Shown here: positions 48,080 through 61,538 of the stretch, in pieces
Layout of the letters: each line of letters opens with the position of its first letter
Position numbering within the stretch: position 1 is the first letter of the stretch
Source: JAWKTV01 sp041398905
Lineage (GTDB): Bacteria > Planctomycetota > Planctomycetia > Planctomycetales > Planctomycetaceae
Assembly: GCA_041398905.1 (NCBI GenBank)
Contig: JAWKTV010000008.1
Coordinates: 1-64,000 of the forward strand
Direction of reading: 5' to 3'
Length of the DNA stretch: 64,000 nucleotides
The notes under the pieces: model-generated
Told to the model about the DNA's origin: nothing
What the model saw: only the letters and a program-made list of their open reading frames with translations
Database searches by the model: none
Position numbers and translations under genes: made by a program

Positions 48080-48615
48080 CTATCATCACTCATCTTGTGG
48101 TGCAACGCATGCTGATTTCACCCATGAACTGACGCCTGACCGTCGCGACGGACCGCCTGTCCGTCGGTCGGCATGGTTCCGTTGGCAAGTGACGTGGAGG
48201 ATGTTTCAAGACTCCGCATCGGAAGCACCGGGATGGACCCTGCTCCTCGCACATAGTCGGGCATAGAACTTCCTGATGTCAAGGGGCTGGCGTCGACTGA
48301 TTCGGGACAAGAACGAGGGAGGTGGGGGGGACGCGGGACCAGCGGCGGTCGTCCGGCGGCACGCGTCGCTTCGACGCTGTCGCTTGATTCGCCGAAGCGA
48401 CTTACTCCTCGGGACGAGATGAATCCCCGCGAACAGTTTCATCCGGACCGCCGCGATGCTCGGCGACTGCTCGTGGCGGGGACAGCCGACGCCACCGCGT
48501 GAGTCACTCATCGCGTCGAACGCGGCGGAACGTCTTGGCCGCATCCAATATGGCGGCTCGCGACGGTGCGTTGCGAGCGCACGCGGCCACACTTTGATTC
48601 ACGAACTAAGATTTC
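48080..48615. other. Intergenic region upstream of the truncated metH copy
   Basis: No gene recognised. As the probable original upstream region of metH, it was checked for SAM, SAH or cobalamin riboswitch cores; none was recognised by eye. Confidence 0.4.
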
Positions 48616-48747
48616 ATGGCTGACATTCACGACCAGCTCCACGACTTCGCCGCCCAACGCATCCTTCTCTTGGATGGCGCGATGGGGTCGCTGATTCATG
48701 GCTTCGCGCCGACCGAGGCGGACTATCGCGGCGAGCGGTTTCGCGAG
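48616..48747 (+). pseudogene. Truncated copy of the metH 5' end
   Basis: Codons 1-44 of a methionine synthase gene (MADIHDQLHDFAAQRILLLD ... EADYRGERFRE), about 88% identical in DNA over 132 bases to 50523-50654, the start of the complete metH. Similarity also reaches about 20 bases upstream (attcac...gat.t). It stops abruptly after CGGTTTCGCGAG, where unrelated sequence begins. The frame continues without a stop into the ATG of the following ATPase gene, so a fusion product is possible. Confidence 0.9.
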
Positions 48748-48786
48748 AACACCTGTCGACCCCTCATCTCGTTGTTGGAGGTTAAA

Positions 48787-50362
48787 ATGCTGACCAAGCT
48801 GATCCTACGCAATTTCAAGCGATTCGACGCTGCTGAGATCGAGCTTGATCGCCGGTAGTATTCATCGGCCCAAACAACTCCGGAAAGTCCACCGCGCTGC
48901 AGTCGCTTGCATTGTGGGACCTGCATTCGCGGCGGCGTGGAAGAGAACCGGCAAGGCACAGCCGCAGAAACGTCCCGGCGTCACGATCAACCGAAGAGAT
49001 CTGGTTGCCATACCGGTCCCTAGCGCAAACCTGCTGTGGCGAAGCCTGCACACAAGGGACACGACGCGAGAAGGTGGAAAGTCACGAACACAGAATGTTC
49101 GCATCGAGGTCCTCGTAGAAGGAGTCGATGCGGCATCGTGGCAGTGTGGGATCGAATTCGACTACACCGGCGATGAAGCAATCGTGTGCCGCCCAATTCG
49201 TATAAAGGATTCGAATCCTCGCAGGTCAAGGATGCACAGTTCACCGCGATCCCGGAAGAAGTCGAGGGAATTCGTGTCGCCTACCTGCCGCCAATGTCAG
49301 GGTTGGCTGACAAGGAGTTCATCAAGCAATCAGGCGAGATCGACTATTGGATTGGACGAGGGACAGACGGCCCAAGTCCTCAGAAACCTTTGCTGGTCTG
49401 TATACCAGTCTGGCAGCGGAGGCTGGGATCAGATCACGGATAGCCTGGAGCGGTTGTTCGCGGTGTGAACTGCTAACTGATTTGGTCACGGAACGAAGCG
49501 AGATAGTGCTGCAGTATGTCGAACAGGGCACAACTCTGGATCTCGCGAGCCGGGCGCGGGCTGCACAGACTTTGCTTCTTGGCGTATCTCTACCAGAATC
49601 CTCGCACAGTCTTACTTCTCGACGAGCCAGACGCACTTGGAAGTTCTGCGACAACGCCAGATGTTCACTTTGATCTCCGATGTTGCCGACAAACAGGGAT
49701 CGCAGGTGATCGCGGCCAGCCATTCCGAAGTGGTGATGAACGAGGCTGCCGGTCGCGGTCGAGTCGTGGCCTTCATCGGACGCCCACCACATTGAACTCC
49801 GCCGATCGTGGTGGACAGTTGCTCAAATCGCTCACTGAGATCGGGTGGGATTACTACTATCAGGCCGAGCAGACCGGTTGGATTCTTATTGTCGAAGGTC
49901 CGTCCGACTGGCTCATGCTTCGATCGTTTGCTGAAAAGCTTGAACACCGCAAGACACACCTATCTGATCGCCCGTTCGTCCATTACGTCAACACGAATAA
50001 GCCCCAGTTGGCTCGTGATGTCTTTTATGGACTACGTGAAGCAAACGGACTTTGTTGGAATCGCGATCTTCGATCGACTTGAGCAATCACTAGACCCCAA
50101 CCTCCACTGTGCGAGTTTCAGTGGCGCACCGGAGCTCGAATCTACTTGTGCCAACGTGGACGTCTTGCTGCGGTGGGCGAAGGGCCTCCGACCTACAACC
50201 TCTTCGAAGAAGAATCTCGCGAACGCCGAGTGCAAGCGATGGAGCAGTCAATCAACGAAACCGTCGCGGCATTGAGAACCTTTCGAAAACCCGACCCTTG
50301 GGGGCCTGATCATCAAGGCGAGTGATGAGTTTCTAGACCCAGTGTTTAGCCTGTACTTCTAA
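48787..50362 (+). pseudogene. OLD-like AAA ATPase/nuclease, multiply frameshifted
   Basis: Starts at ATG 48787 (MLTKLILRNFKRFDAAEIEL), the usual start of SMC/OLD-type ATPases. Walker A GPNNSGKST is at 48867-48893. The conserved later parts appear in shifting frames: WRSLHTRDTTREGG, EEVEGIRVAYLPPMSGLADK, GGWDQITDSLERLF, Walker B TVLLLDEPDA (49606-49635), AASHSEVVMNE (switch His) and a TOPRIM-like EGPSDWLMLRSFAEKLE (49890-49940). It ends IIKASDEFLDPVFSLYF at 50362. At least eight indels; one is an extra G in a GGGGG run near 50300. The DNA is visibly less GC-rich than its neighbours. OLD nucleases often act in phage defence. Assigned by motif, not by close homologue. Confidence 0.7.
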
Positions 50363-50522
50363 GAAAGCTTCAGCAGCCCATCTCCTTTCGCAAGTCGCGC
50401 TATCATGAACTTGCCAATTTCACGTCAACGTCGAAGCACCACTACCGTTCGTCTTCGATGCCCGGCGACTCCGGCAATAAACCACGAACAGCAATCCGCC
50501 TCAATTCACAGGCTCCGATCTG

Positions 50523-54629
<4,107 letters not shown>

Positions 54630-54633
54630 CCAT

Positions 54634-54665
54634 CCTTCGCCGCCAGGGTCGGTCAGCGGCGAAGG
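54634..54665. terminator. Bidirectional hairpin between metH and the ABC permease
   Basis: 10-bp stem (CCTTCGCCGC / GCGGCGAAGG) with a 12-base loop, followed by TTTCC on the plus strand. It begins five bases after the metH stop. Confidence 0.55.
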
Positions 54666-56414
54666 TTTCCCTGACGACGCGGGGCGGCGCGCCGGCAAGG
54701 CGCTTGCCGATGCGTCCCTAGGCCACCGACCCGCGAGGCTGGATCGAAGTGTTGAAACATCCGGGCGGCCAGCAAGAGCAGACCCCAGCCAGCCAGGGCC
54801 GTCATCAGCCAGAGCCCCACCCCAAAGATCAGCATCGGCTCGCTCCCAGCCCCGCCGGCAGCATCCCCGAAGCGAGTTTCGTCACGATTGACCAGACGAG
54901 CACCTGCGGCAAGCACCACGCCAAACATCGCCCCTTCGCGGTGAACACCAGCGTCGTCCGCAAGAACACGTCGATCCCCTCCTGTTGCTGACGGTGGGGA
55001 AAACACAGGAACAGCAAATTGTCGAGCGCAAGATCGCCACATTCAGCGGAGGAAAGATCAGCAAGGCGGCGATCAGATGCTCCGTGGCCACCGGCCTGAG
55101 CACAGCCGCCGCCGCGACGATCAGCCATTGAAACACCGTCGCAATTAACACCGGCGTCATGATCTGGCCCAGTGTCACGCGGAACGGCGAAAGCGGCAGC
55201 ATCTTGAGCACCAGCAACCGGTCGCAAGTCGCGGCGGAAGTCGTACTTGAGCCGCGGCCGGGAGCAGCAGCAGTGTGTAGAACGCGAGGCTCGCCACCAG
55301 GTGCCGAAGCCCATCCATCCGTTCCCACGCAGCATGTGGTAAGGCATGATGGTCAGCATCGCCGGAGCGACCGCGCCGCCAGCAGCACACCGCCAAGCTG
55401 CGCCTTTGCCCCAACAGTTGACGCCACGCAACAGGCTCCAGCCAGACACGCGGCAGCCGCTGCGGCTTGTTCTGCTCGCGGACATCGTCCCTGCTGTTGG
55501 GCCGCGTCCCGCTCCGCTGCAGATTCTGTCGAAACTCGGCTCGTTCGCGGTGTTCAAGGCGGCTCAAAGTGACGGCATCAAGTCGCACGACACCCTCGAT
55601 CGCCAGCCAGACCATGCCCCACGCAGCCACCAGCCGCGTCCACAGTCCCGCATCGATCGTTGTTGCAGAGAAGATCTCCACAAAGAACGCGAACGGAGCC
55701 TTCAGCAACTGCGCCACGCCGGAGTCACCCAGCGACCAGAGCGAATGAGACCATGACCGGAACATCACCAATGCGTTGGGAATCGTCCCGCTCGTCGTCG
55801 CCGATGCCGCTCTCGTGACTTCCGCGATCACGACCCCCACCACGGCCGCCACCGCCGTCAGCACGACAACGCGATATCCGCGATACTCGTTTGCCGAGAA
55901 GGTCGAAGTCGCAATGTCGATCGCGAATCGCCACAGCTCGATGAACGTCAGCGCCAGGCACAGGCCAACAAATCCGAGCGCCGGATGGGCAAGGTCGGGC
56001 AGCAGCAGCACCGTCGCCACACCCGCCTTCAGCACTGCGGACGAACAGATGATCAGCAGCCGATATCCCACCAGTTCCCGCCGCGAGAACGGCCCGCCCA
56101 CCAACAGTTCCTGTTCCGCCGGTGACCACTCGATGCTCTGTTCGGCTCGTTGCCAGGCGGCACGGATCAGATGCCACGTCGCATAGAAAGTGAGTCCCCC
56201 GTTGCCCAGATGCGGAGTGCCGCCTGGCCGTACGGCTCGCGAAACAGAATGCTCAGCAGCACGTTGCTCAGCCACAGGCTCGCCAGCAGTATCGCCGTGA
56301 TCGACAGCGCGATACGGCGCGGACTCGAGAACGAGTCGCGCAATCGCCGCAGCTTGCCGCGCGTGTGCAGCTTCAACGCCAGGCGAAGGGCGGGATGTGT
56401 CAGGGAGCGAACAT
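54653..56414 (-). pseudogene. ABC-type exporter permease, frameshifted
   Basis: Start probably at ATG 56414 (MFAP then, after an indel, LTHPALRLALKLHTRGKLRR). The intact central part has SRRELVGYRLLIICSSAVLK, VATVLLLPDLAHPALGFVGL and TAVAAVVGVVIAEVTRAASA. Pieces of several later helices lie in other frames (LGQIMTPVLIATVFQWLIVA, ALDNLLFLCFPHR, GVGLWLMTALAGWGLLLLAA). Total about 580 residues with 8-10 helices, like the large ABC-2-type permeases of planctomycetes. It pairs with the ATPase gene immediately upstream. The stop lies inside the terminator hairpin, so the true C-terminus may differ. Confidence 0.75.
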
Positions 56415-56452
56415 TTCAGGGGTCGCTGCATCGCGAGGCGAGTCGAGCTCAA

Positions 56453-57271
56453 TCAGGAACCGGCGCCAACAACGGTGTGCTCGGCGTGGTCCGTCGCCAG
56501 AAAGAAGATCCGTTCGAGGCTCGTGTCATGATCGCTCGTGATGAACGCCGTCTTCAGACCGCCAACTGGGCCGAAGAATCGTTGCTGCCCCTCCTTGAGG
56601 ATCAGCACATGTGTGCAGATGTCTTCAACCATCGCCAGCAGGTGCGAGCTGACGATGATCGCCGCTCCCGCTTCAGCCCGCTGGCGGATCGACTCTTTCA
56701 AGGTGCGGATTCCGTGCGGGTCCAGCCCCGTCAAAGGTTCATCCAGAAAAATGGCCCGCGGCTGATGCAGGTAGCCGCAACAGATCGCCAGCTTCTGTCG
56801 CATCCCCCGCGACAGGTCGCGGGCCAGGGTATCTTGCTTGCGGACCAGCTCAAACTGCGTCAGGAGTTCCTGCGACACAGGGTCGGGATTGGCCACCCCA
56901 TACGCGGCGGCGGTGAACGCCAGGTGCTCACGCACGGTCAGATCGGGAAAGAGCTGCGGATCATCGGGGATGTACGCCAGCGTGCGCTTGGCGGCGACGG
57001 TCTCTCGGGTCAGGTCATGACCACCAACGGCGAGCGTCCCCTGGCTCGGAGAAATGATCCCCGAAAGGGCTCGCAACGTGGTCGTCTTGCCAGCCCCGTT
57101 CGGTCCGATCAACCCAAGAATCTCGCCCCCACGGACCTCAAATGAGACCCCCTTGACGGCGAGCATCGATCCATACGCTTTGTGAAAGTCAAAGACGGAG
57201 ATCACCCGGAAAGCTCCCATCGGCAGTACATCGTCCCCCAACCGGGAGGAGCGGCCCACGTTGTCATCCAT
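56453..57271 (-). CDS. ABC transporter ATP-binding protein
   Basis: Intact, about 272 residues from ATG 57271; longer starts up to 57457 are possible but the region before MDDNVG is not domain-like. Walker A LIGPNGAGKTTTLRALSG, then Q-loop region TLAYIPDDPQLFPDLTVREH, signature LARDLSRGMRQKLAI (SRGMRQ variant of LSGGQ), Walker B PRAIFLDEPLTGLDPHGIRT and switch IIVSSHLLAMVEDI. It is an ABC-2-type exporter ATPase. The permease follows after 38 bases on the same strand. Substrate unknown. Confidence 0.9.
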   Translation of the reverse strand: MDDNVGRSSRLGDDVLPMGAFRVISVFDFHKAYGSMLAVKGVSFEVRGGEILGLIGPNGAGKTTTLRALSGIISPSQGTLAVGGHDLTRETVAAKRTLAYIPDDPQLFPDLTVREHLAFTAAAYGVANPDPVSQELLTQFELVRKQDTLARDLSRGMRQKLAICCGYLHQPRAIFLDEPLTGLDPHGIRTLKESIRQRAEAGAAIIVSSHLLAMVEDICTHVLILKEGQQRFFGPVGGLKTAFITSDHDTSLERIFFLATDHAEHTVVGAGS

Positions 57272-57632
57272 CAACGGTAGCTCACGCACAACCATCCGGT
57301 CGCAGCACATCCAAGTCCGCCCCGCCTCCGCGATCCAAACTTCCCTGCGAGTCGCTGGGTTACGAGGATTGTTCCGACTAATCGACCTGAACAGCCACGG
57401 CCGCCCGCCGTCGCGACAGCCGTCTCGCCACCGAACACCTCGGGCCAACGGGGCCAATCGTGGCGCCCCGCCGGCGGAACTGACTTTTCTTCAGACTGTT
57501 GTGGCCAGATGCGTCGCTGGACGATAAATTGAAAACTGGCGGAACCGATCGAAATTGTCCGCTACTTTGTGGGCTCTCCAGCGTTTGATGGGAGAGTGAT
57601 CGACGGAATCGCGAACCATCGGGAGGCTCGGA
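57272..57632. other. Divergent promoter region of ABC and pilin loci
   Basis: No gene recognised. An AT-rich patch (acgataaattgaaaactgg, about 57520-57545) is the likely promoter area of the pilin locus, but no clean box pair was chosen. Confidence 0.4.
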
Positions 57633-57830
57633 GTGCTAGGTCTGCGTCGGGGATCGAGAGTCACGCCGGCTCGCTCGCTCCAGGGGCGGCGAGGTGTCGG
57701 AACGCTCGATTACGTGCTGGCGCTGGGTGTCGTATTGCCTTTGCTGGTGGTGATCCTCCCGCAGGGACGGCGGATGATGGTGTTGGTGTACGAGATGGCG
57801 ACGACCTTGGTCGCGTGGCCATTCATGTGA
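57633..57830 (+). CDS. Small pilin-like membrane protein
   Basis: 65 residues starting at GTG 57633, with GGGAGG seven bases upstream. A basic head (RRGSRVTPARSLQGRRG), then VGTLDYVLALGVVLPLLVVI, a hydrophobic helix with an Asp where pilins have Glu5, and a second hydrophobic segment. First gene of the Tad-like locus. Could be a minor pseudopilin. No family assignment made. Confidence 0.55.
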   Translation: MLGLRRGSRVTPARSLQGRRGVGTLDYVLALGVVLPLLVVILPQGRRMMVLVYEMATTLVAWPFM

Positions 57831-57911
57831 GAATTGAACGTCTGCCGTACCGGTCGGCAGCTTGCGTGCGGCCCGCAGCGTCCGCCGCGCACTTGGAGAA
57901 CGAGGCCATTG

Positions 57912-58127
57912 ATGAAGACATTCCAGTCAATTCGCGAACTCGCCCGCCGAGTTCACCGCAACGAGCGGGGTGCGATCAGCCTTGAAACGGTGATGATCGT
58001 CGGTGCGATCGCCATCCCGATTCTGATCTTCATCCTCAAGTACGGCTGGCCGCGGATCAAGGACTACTTCAACGAGGGAATGGACAACCTCGAACAGGAG
58101 TCGGACAACGTCACCAACCAGCCGTAG
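57912..58127 (+). CDS. Flp-type mini-pilin
   Basis: 71 residues from ATG 57912. A short charged leader ends RNERG, cleaved by prepilin peptidase before AISLETVMIVGAIAIPILIF, which has the Glu at position 5 of the mature helix. The remainder is a short acidic/helical tail ending NLEQESDNVTNQP. It fits the Flp/TadE-type pilin pattern. The prepilin peptidase that could process it starts 25 bases downstream. Confidence 0.75.
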   Translation: MKTFQSIRELARRVHRNERGAISLETVMIVGAIAIPILIFILKYGWPRIKDYFNEGMDNLEQESDNVTNQP

Positions 58128-58152
58128 TCGGCTGTCGCGGAGCCTGCGGGTC

Positions 58153-58704
58153 ATGCTGGCGACGTTGGTCGTACTACTGTTCGTCGCCGTCGCCGCGTGG
58201 ACCGATGCGCGAACCAACATGATCTACAACTGGACCACCTACCCCGGCATCCTGCTGGGCGTGGTGGTCAATGCCTGCGAGCGTGGCTCGGCTGGGGCGA
58301 GTGACTCGCTCGCCGGGCTGGTCGTTTGTGGAGGAGTGATTCTCTTCGTGTTCCTGTTCGGTGGAACGGGCGGCGGTGACGTCAAACTGATCGCCATGCT
58401 CGGTGCCGGACTCGGAATGTACGATGGGATCGAAGCGATGCTGTGGACGTTCGTGGTTGGTGCGGTGTTCGCCGTCGCTGCACTGATCTGGCAGTTTGGC
58501 GCATGGCGGCTGCTGCGTGGGACGCTGCATCACCTCTGGTGCCTGCTGCGGGCCCGCAGTTGGGTACCGTTGACGGCCGAGGAGCGAACGCCGCTAAAAC
58601 GGACGTTATTCCTCGCCCCGGCGGCGTTGGTGGCCGTGATTGTGGTCCGTTGGACCGAAATCGAGTCGTTGAAGAACTGGTGCGAAACCCGTTTCCTTCC
58701 CTGA
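58153..58704 (+). CDS. Prepilin peptidase (A24 family, TadV/CpaA-type)
   Basis: 183 residues with four or more hydrophobic helices. Active-site aspartates: D18 in AAWTDARTNMIYN and D76 in GTGGGDVKLIAML (GxGD). Lacks the N-terminal methylase domain of PilD, as in Tad/CpaA enzymes. Cleaves Flp-like prepilins at the inner membrane, here probably the proteins encoded at 57633, 57912 and 58867. The family's usual partner genes TadA, TadB and TadC are not in this window. Confidence 0.9.
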   Translation: MLATLVVLLFVAVAAWTDARTNMIYNWTTYPGILLGVVVNACERGSAGASDSLAGLVVCGGVILFVFLFGGTGGGDVKLIAMLGAGLGMYDGIEAMLWTFVVGAVFAVAALIWQFGAWRLLRGTLHHLWCLLRARSWVPLTAEERTPLKRTLFLAPAALVAVIVVRWTEIESLKNWCETRFLP

Positions 58705-58866
58705 TCGCCATCGGTTTCGCAGGCGTTGGAGTCAGGTGACCTCAAGCAAATCGTCGACAATTCCTTAGTCCAGTTCGACAATCTGAGGACTGCGGTCCCC
58801 AGCGGTCCGTTGCTGGATCATCGATCCGTCCCGTAGACCAGCGGTCGAACAGGGAGGCCCCCACCG

Positions 58867-59841
58867 GTGAGCCGCGACATCCTACAGGCCTGTCTACCCG
58901 GCTTTGTCGCGCTCGCGGTGTCTTCGCTGCTGCTGGTGCTGGTGATCCGGCTGTCGGGTGGCCGCTGGCAACTGCGGCGGCTGCGCTCGCTGCATCGCTG
59001 CGAACAGGGAGCCGTTCAGACACTGTCGTTCGTGCTGACCATGCCGCTGCTGGTGATGATTCTGCTGTTCATCGTGCAGGTCAGCCAGTTGATGATCGGG
59101 ATTGTGGTGGTGAACTACGCGGCATTCGCCTCGGCGCGTGCCGCGTCGGTCTGGGTGCCGGCGCACGTCGAGGACGGGTTCAACACCCACGATTGGGAAG
59201 ACCTGGACGGGCAGAACGAACTGCCTCCCTACATCTACCCCGATACGCCGTACACGCTGCGCGCGGAAGGCGGCGGTGGCCTGGAGAGCCGCAAGCTCAG
59301 CAAAGTCTGGTCCGCTGCGGCCCTCGCTTGCGCAGTGATTTCGCCATCGCGCTCCACGGCCGATGGACAGCGTGGGCAGGCAATCTCGGCCAGAGCCGCC
59401 GACATGACTGTTCGCCTCTACCCCGAATTCGACCCGGCCGCGGACTCGAACGACCGCATCCCGACGCGACTGCGAAACAAGCTCGGCTACAGCGCGCTCA
59501 ACACGTTTGTCGACTTCGAGTACGAGGACCGCAACTCGCAGCCAGTTCCGGGAACGCGAACCTATAACCCGATCGCGCATCCAGACGTTACCTACTACCC
59601 CTCAGAGGTCGGCTGGCAAGACCCGATCACCATCACCGTCTACCACGACTTCGCGCTGTTGCCCGGTCCCGGACGATTCTTGTCGAAACTGCTGGTCCGA
59701 CAGGACGCCCGTGCCGACAGGGTCGCCCCCAGAGTCCACGAGGAAGGTGACGTTTACAAGACACGAATCTTCGCGTCCGCCACGATGACGAACGAAGGGC
59801 TCATGTCCGTCCGGCCGTACAACCACCCGGCACAGCCTTGA
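58867..59841 (+). CDS. TadE-like protein
   Basis: 324 residues from GTG 58867. Two hydrophobic segments: an N-terminal one (LPGFVALAVSSLLLVLVIRL) and the TadE-type helix after RCEQGAVQTL (SFVLTMPLLVMILLFIVQVS). Then a long soluble periplasmic part with ASARAASVWVPAHVEDGFNT and beta-rich sections. It overlaps the next gene's upstream ribosome site. TadE/TadF proteins are minor pilins of the tight-adherence system. Confidence 0.75.
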   Translation: MSRDILQACLPGFVALAVSSLLLVLVIRLSGGRWQLRRLRSLHRCEQGAVQTLSFVLTMPLLVMILLFIVQVSQLMIGIVVVNYAAFASARAASVWVPAHVEDGFNTHDWEDLDGQNELPPYIYPDTPYTLRAEGGGGLESRKLSKVWSAAALACAVISPSRSTADGQRGQAISARAADMTVRLYPEFDPAADSNDRIPTRLRNKLGYSALNTFVDFEYEDRNSQPVPGTRTYNPIAHPDVTYYPSEVGWQDPITITVYHDFALLPGPGRFLSKLLVRQDARADRVAPRVHEEGDVYKTRIFASATMTNEGLMSVRPYNHPAQP

Positions 59842-59867
59842 GGCGCGCCGGACTCGGGAGGCAGGAA

Positions 59868-61493
59868 TTGAGTATCAATCAATCTCGGCAGTCGAGCGGC
59901 GGCGGGCGGATGGTCGCCCGTTTCGCTACCGAACCAGGGATTGTGCAGTCCGGGAACCGCGACGTGTTCGCAACAGGTCTCAACCACGCTCGATTGTCAC
60001 TCTGCCGATCACGGTTGTTGGCCCGCCTGCGCTCCGTCCATGGCAACGAGCGGGGAACCATCAGCATCCTCAGCACGTTCGCCCTGCTGATGTTCACAAT
60101 GCTGCTGCTGCTGATCACCAACGTCGCCCAGCAGGTGGACGACAAAGTCAAGATGCAGAACGCAGCGGATTCCGCCGCGTACTCCGGCGGGGTGGTGCTG
60201 GCTCGCGGGATGAACGCCATCGCGTTCGCGAATCATCTGGAGGCCGACGTCTTCGCGCTGACGGCGTTCCTCCGCGAGGCTCGAGACCGCAATGCCGAAC
60301 AACTCGTCCCGGACATCCTGGCCGCATGGAAACGCGCCGGCCGCGCCTTTACACCGGCGGAGTTCGAAAAGTTCCGTCCCCTCCCCACGGCCATCCCCGA
60401 CAAAGCCGACCGGGAACAGGAACTGGTGACCGCCTGGAGCGAACTGGCGCACTCGGCTTCCGAGTACGCATTGCCGATCTTCGAGCACATTCTGGGCACG
60501 CCGGAGACGGAGAACTATCCCACCTTTGATCACCTGATTCCGAACTTTCAGCAGGCGGTGCTCGAGACGATACCGACCTACGCCCAGGAGGTGACGCTGG
60601 AGATCGCCCTGCGGCACGGGTTACCGGCCACGCAGCCCGCGTCGGTCAACACCCAGGCCCGCTACAACATGCAGGGCTTCGAGAACAACCGCGGTCCGCA
60701 ACTCGGCGTCCTGTGGCGAACGAACGGCGATCCGGTTTCAATCGCCGACGAGACCGACCCGCTCACGCGCACCATGCCCATTGTCGATCCGACTCCCGCG
60801 AACCCCGACTACCAGCGGCTGCCGAACGGTCAGGCGTACCTCGATGTGGCCCTCGCCCGTCGCCGCAGCCTCGCACACCGCTACCTTGCCGCATGGACGC
60901 AGAACGAGCCGGACATCCTGAAAGGAATGGGCTTCTTCGACAATGAGGCGAAGATGTCGCGGTTCGACGACCTGTTCCAGATGGCGGCCTGCGCCCAGCT
61001 CAACCAGTTGCTCGATGTCGAGTACCCGCAATCGAACGTGCCGTTCATGCTGCGGGAGGATGTCCCCTCGGGCGCGCAGGGGAACGAACTGCTGGAACGG
61101 GATTACTCGTTTGTGGCGGTCGTGTATCGAGCGAACGTGCGCGAGATGGCTCCGAAAATGTTCACCAATCCGCTCGACAAGAGTGAGACCGATGCGATCA
61201 CCTTCGCGCAGATCCGAATGTACATCCCGCGCTCGCGATACGTGTGCTGCCCGTGGCGCGTGCCGCACTACAATCTCCGCAACGAGTTCACCGGCGATTC
61301 CCTGGCGACCGACGGCTGGTCGCACGAATGGTCATCGTTCAATCAGAACTGGATCGTAAGTCTCGAACCGGCTGCGGCCGAGGGACTCGCATACATCCTG
61401 CGGACCAATCCTGGCGGGTACGCCGCCGACATTCGCCCCCCCAGCCTGGGCGGCGCGCAGACATCCGACCTCGACGCGATCAACACCCATTAG
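59868..61493 (+). CDS. TadG-like protein
   Basis: About 541 residues from TTG 59868, following GGAGG; an ATG at 59910 is an alternative. The helix after NERGTISIL (STFALLMFTMLLLLITNV) is followed by QNAADSAAYSGGVVLARGMN, the pattern of TadG-type proteins and putative Flp-assembly proteins of planctomycetes. A large soluble part follows (YPQSNVPFMLREDV, RSRYVCCPWRVPHYNLRNEF). Role in the pilus or a related surface structure. Part of the same operon as the pilins. Confidence 0.72.
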   Translation: MSINQSRQSSGGGRMVARFATEPGIVQSGNRDVFATGLNHARLSLCRSRLLARLRSVHGNERGTISILSTFALLMFTMLLLLITNVAQQVDDKVKMQNAADSAAYSGGVVLARGMNAIAFANHLEADVFALTAFLREARDRNAEQLVPDILAAWKRAGRAFTPAEFEKFRPLPTAIPDKADREQELVTAWSELAHSASEYALPIFEHILGTPETENYPTFDHLIPNFQQAVLETIPTYAQEVTLEIALRHGLPATQPASVNTQARYNMQGFENNRGPQLGVLWRTNGDPVSIADETDPLTRTMPIVDPTPANPDYQRLPNGQAYLDVALARRRSLAHRYLAAWTQNEPDILKGMGFFDNEAKMSRFDDLFQMAACAQLNQLLDVEYPQSNVPFMLREDVPSGAQGNELLERDYSFVAVVYRANVREMAPKMFTNPLDKSETDAITFAQIRMYIPRSRYVCCPWRVPHYNLRNEFTGDSLATDGWSHEWSSFNQNWIVSLEPAAAEGLAYILRTNPGGYAADIRPPSLGGAQTSDLDAINTH

Positions 61494-61538
61494 CAGGTTG
61501 CCCGCAGCCCCCGCGGGTCCACGATTCCGAGCAGACCA

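Noticed and set aside
48080..48615. SAM/SAH or cobalamin riboswitch ahead of metH
   Set aside because: No recognisable core of any of these riboswitches was found by eye either here or between 50363 and 50522.
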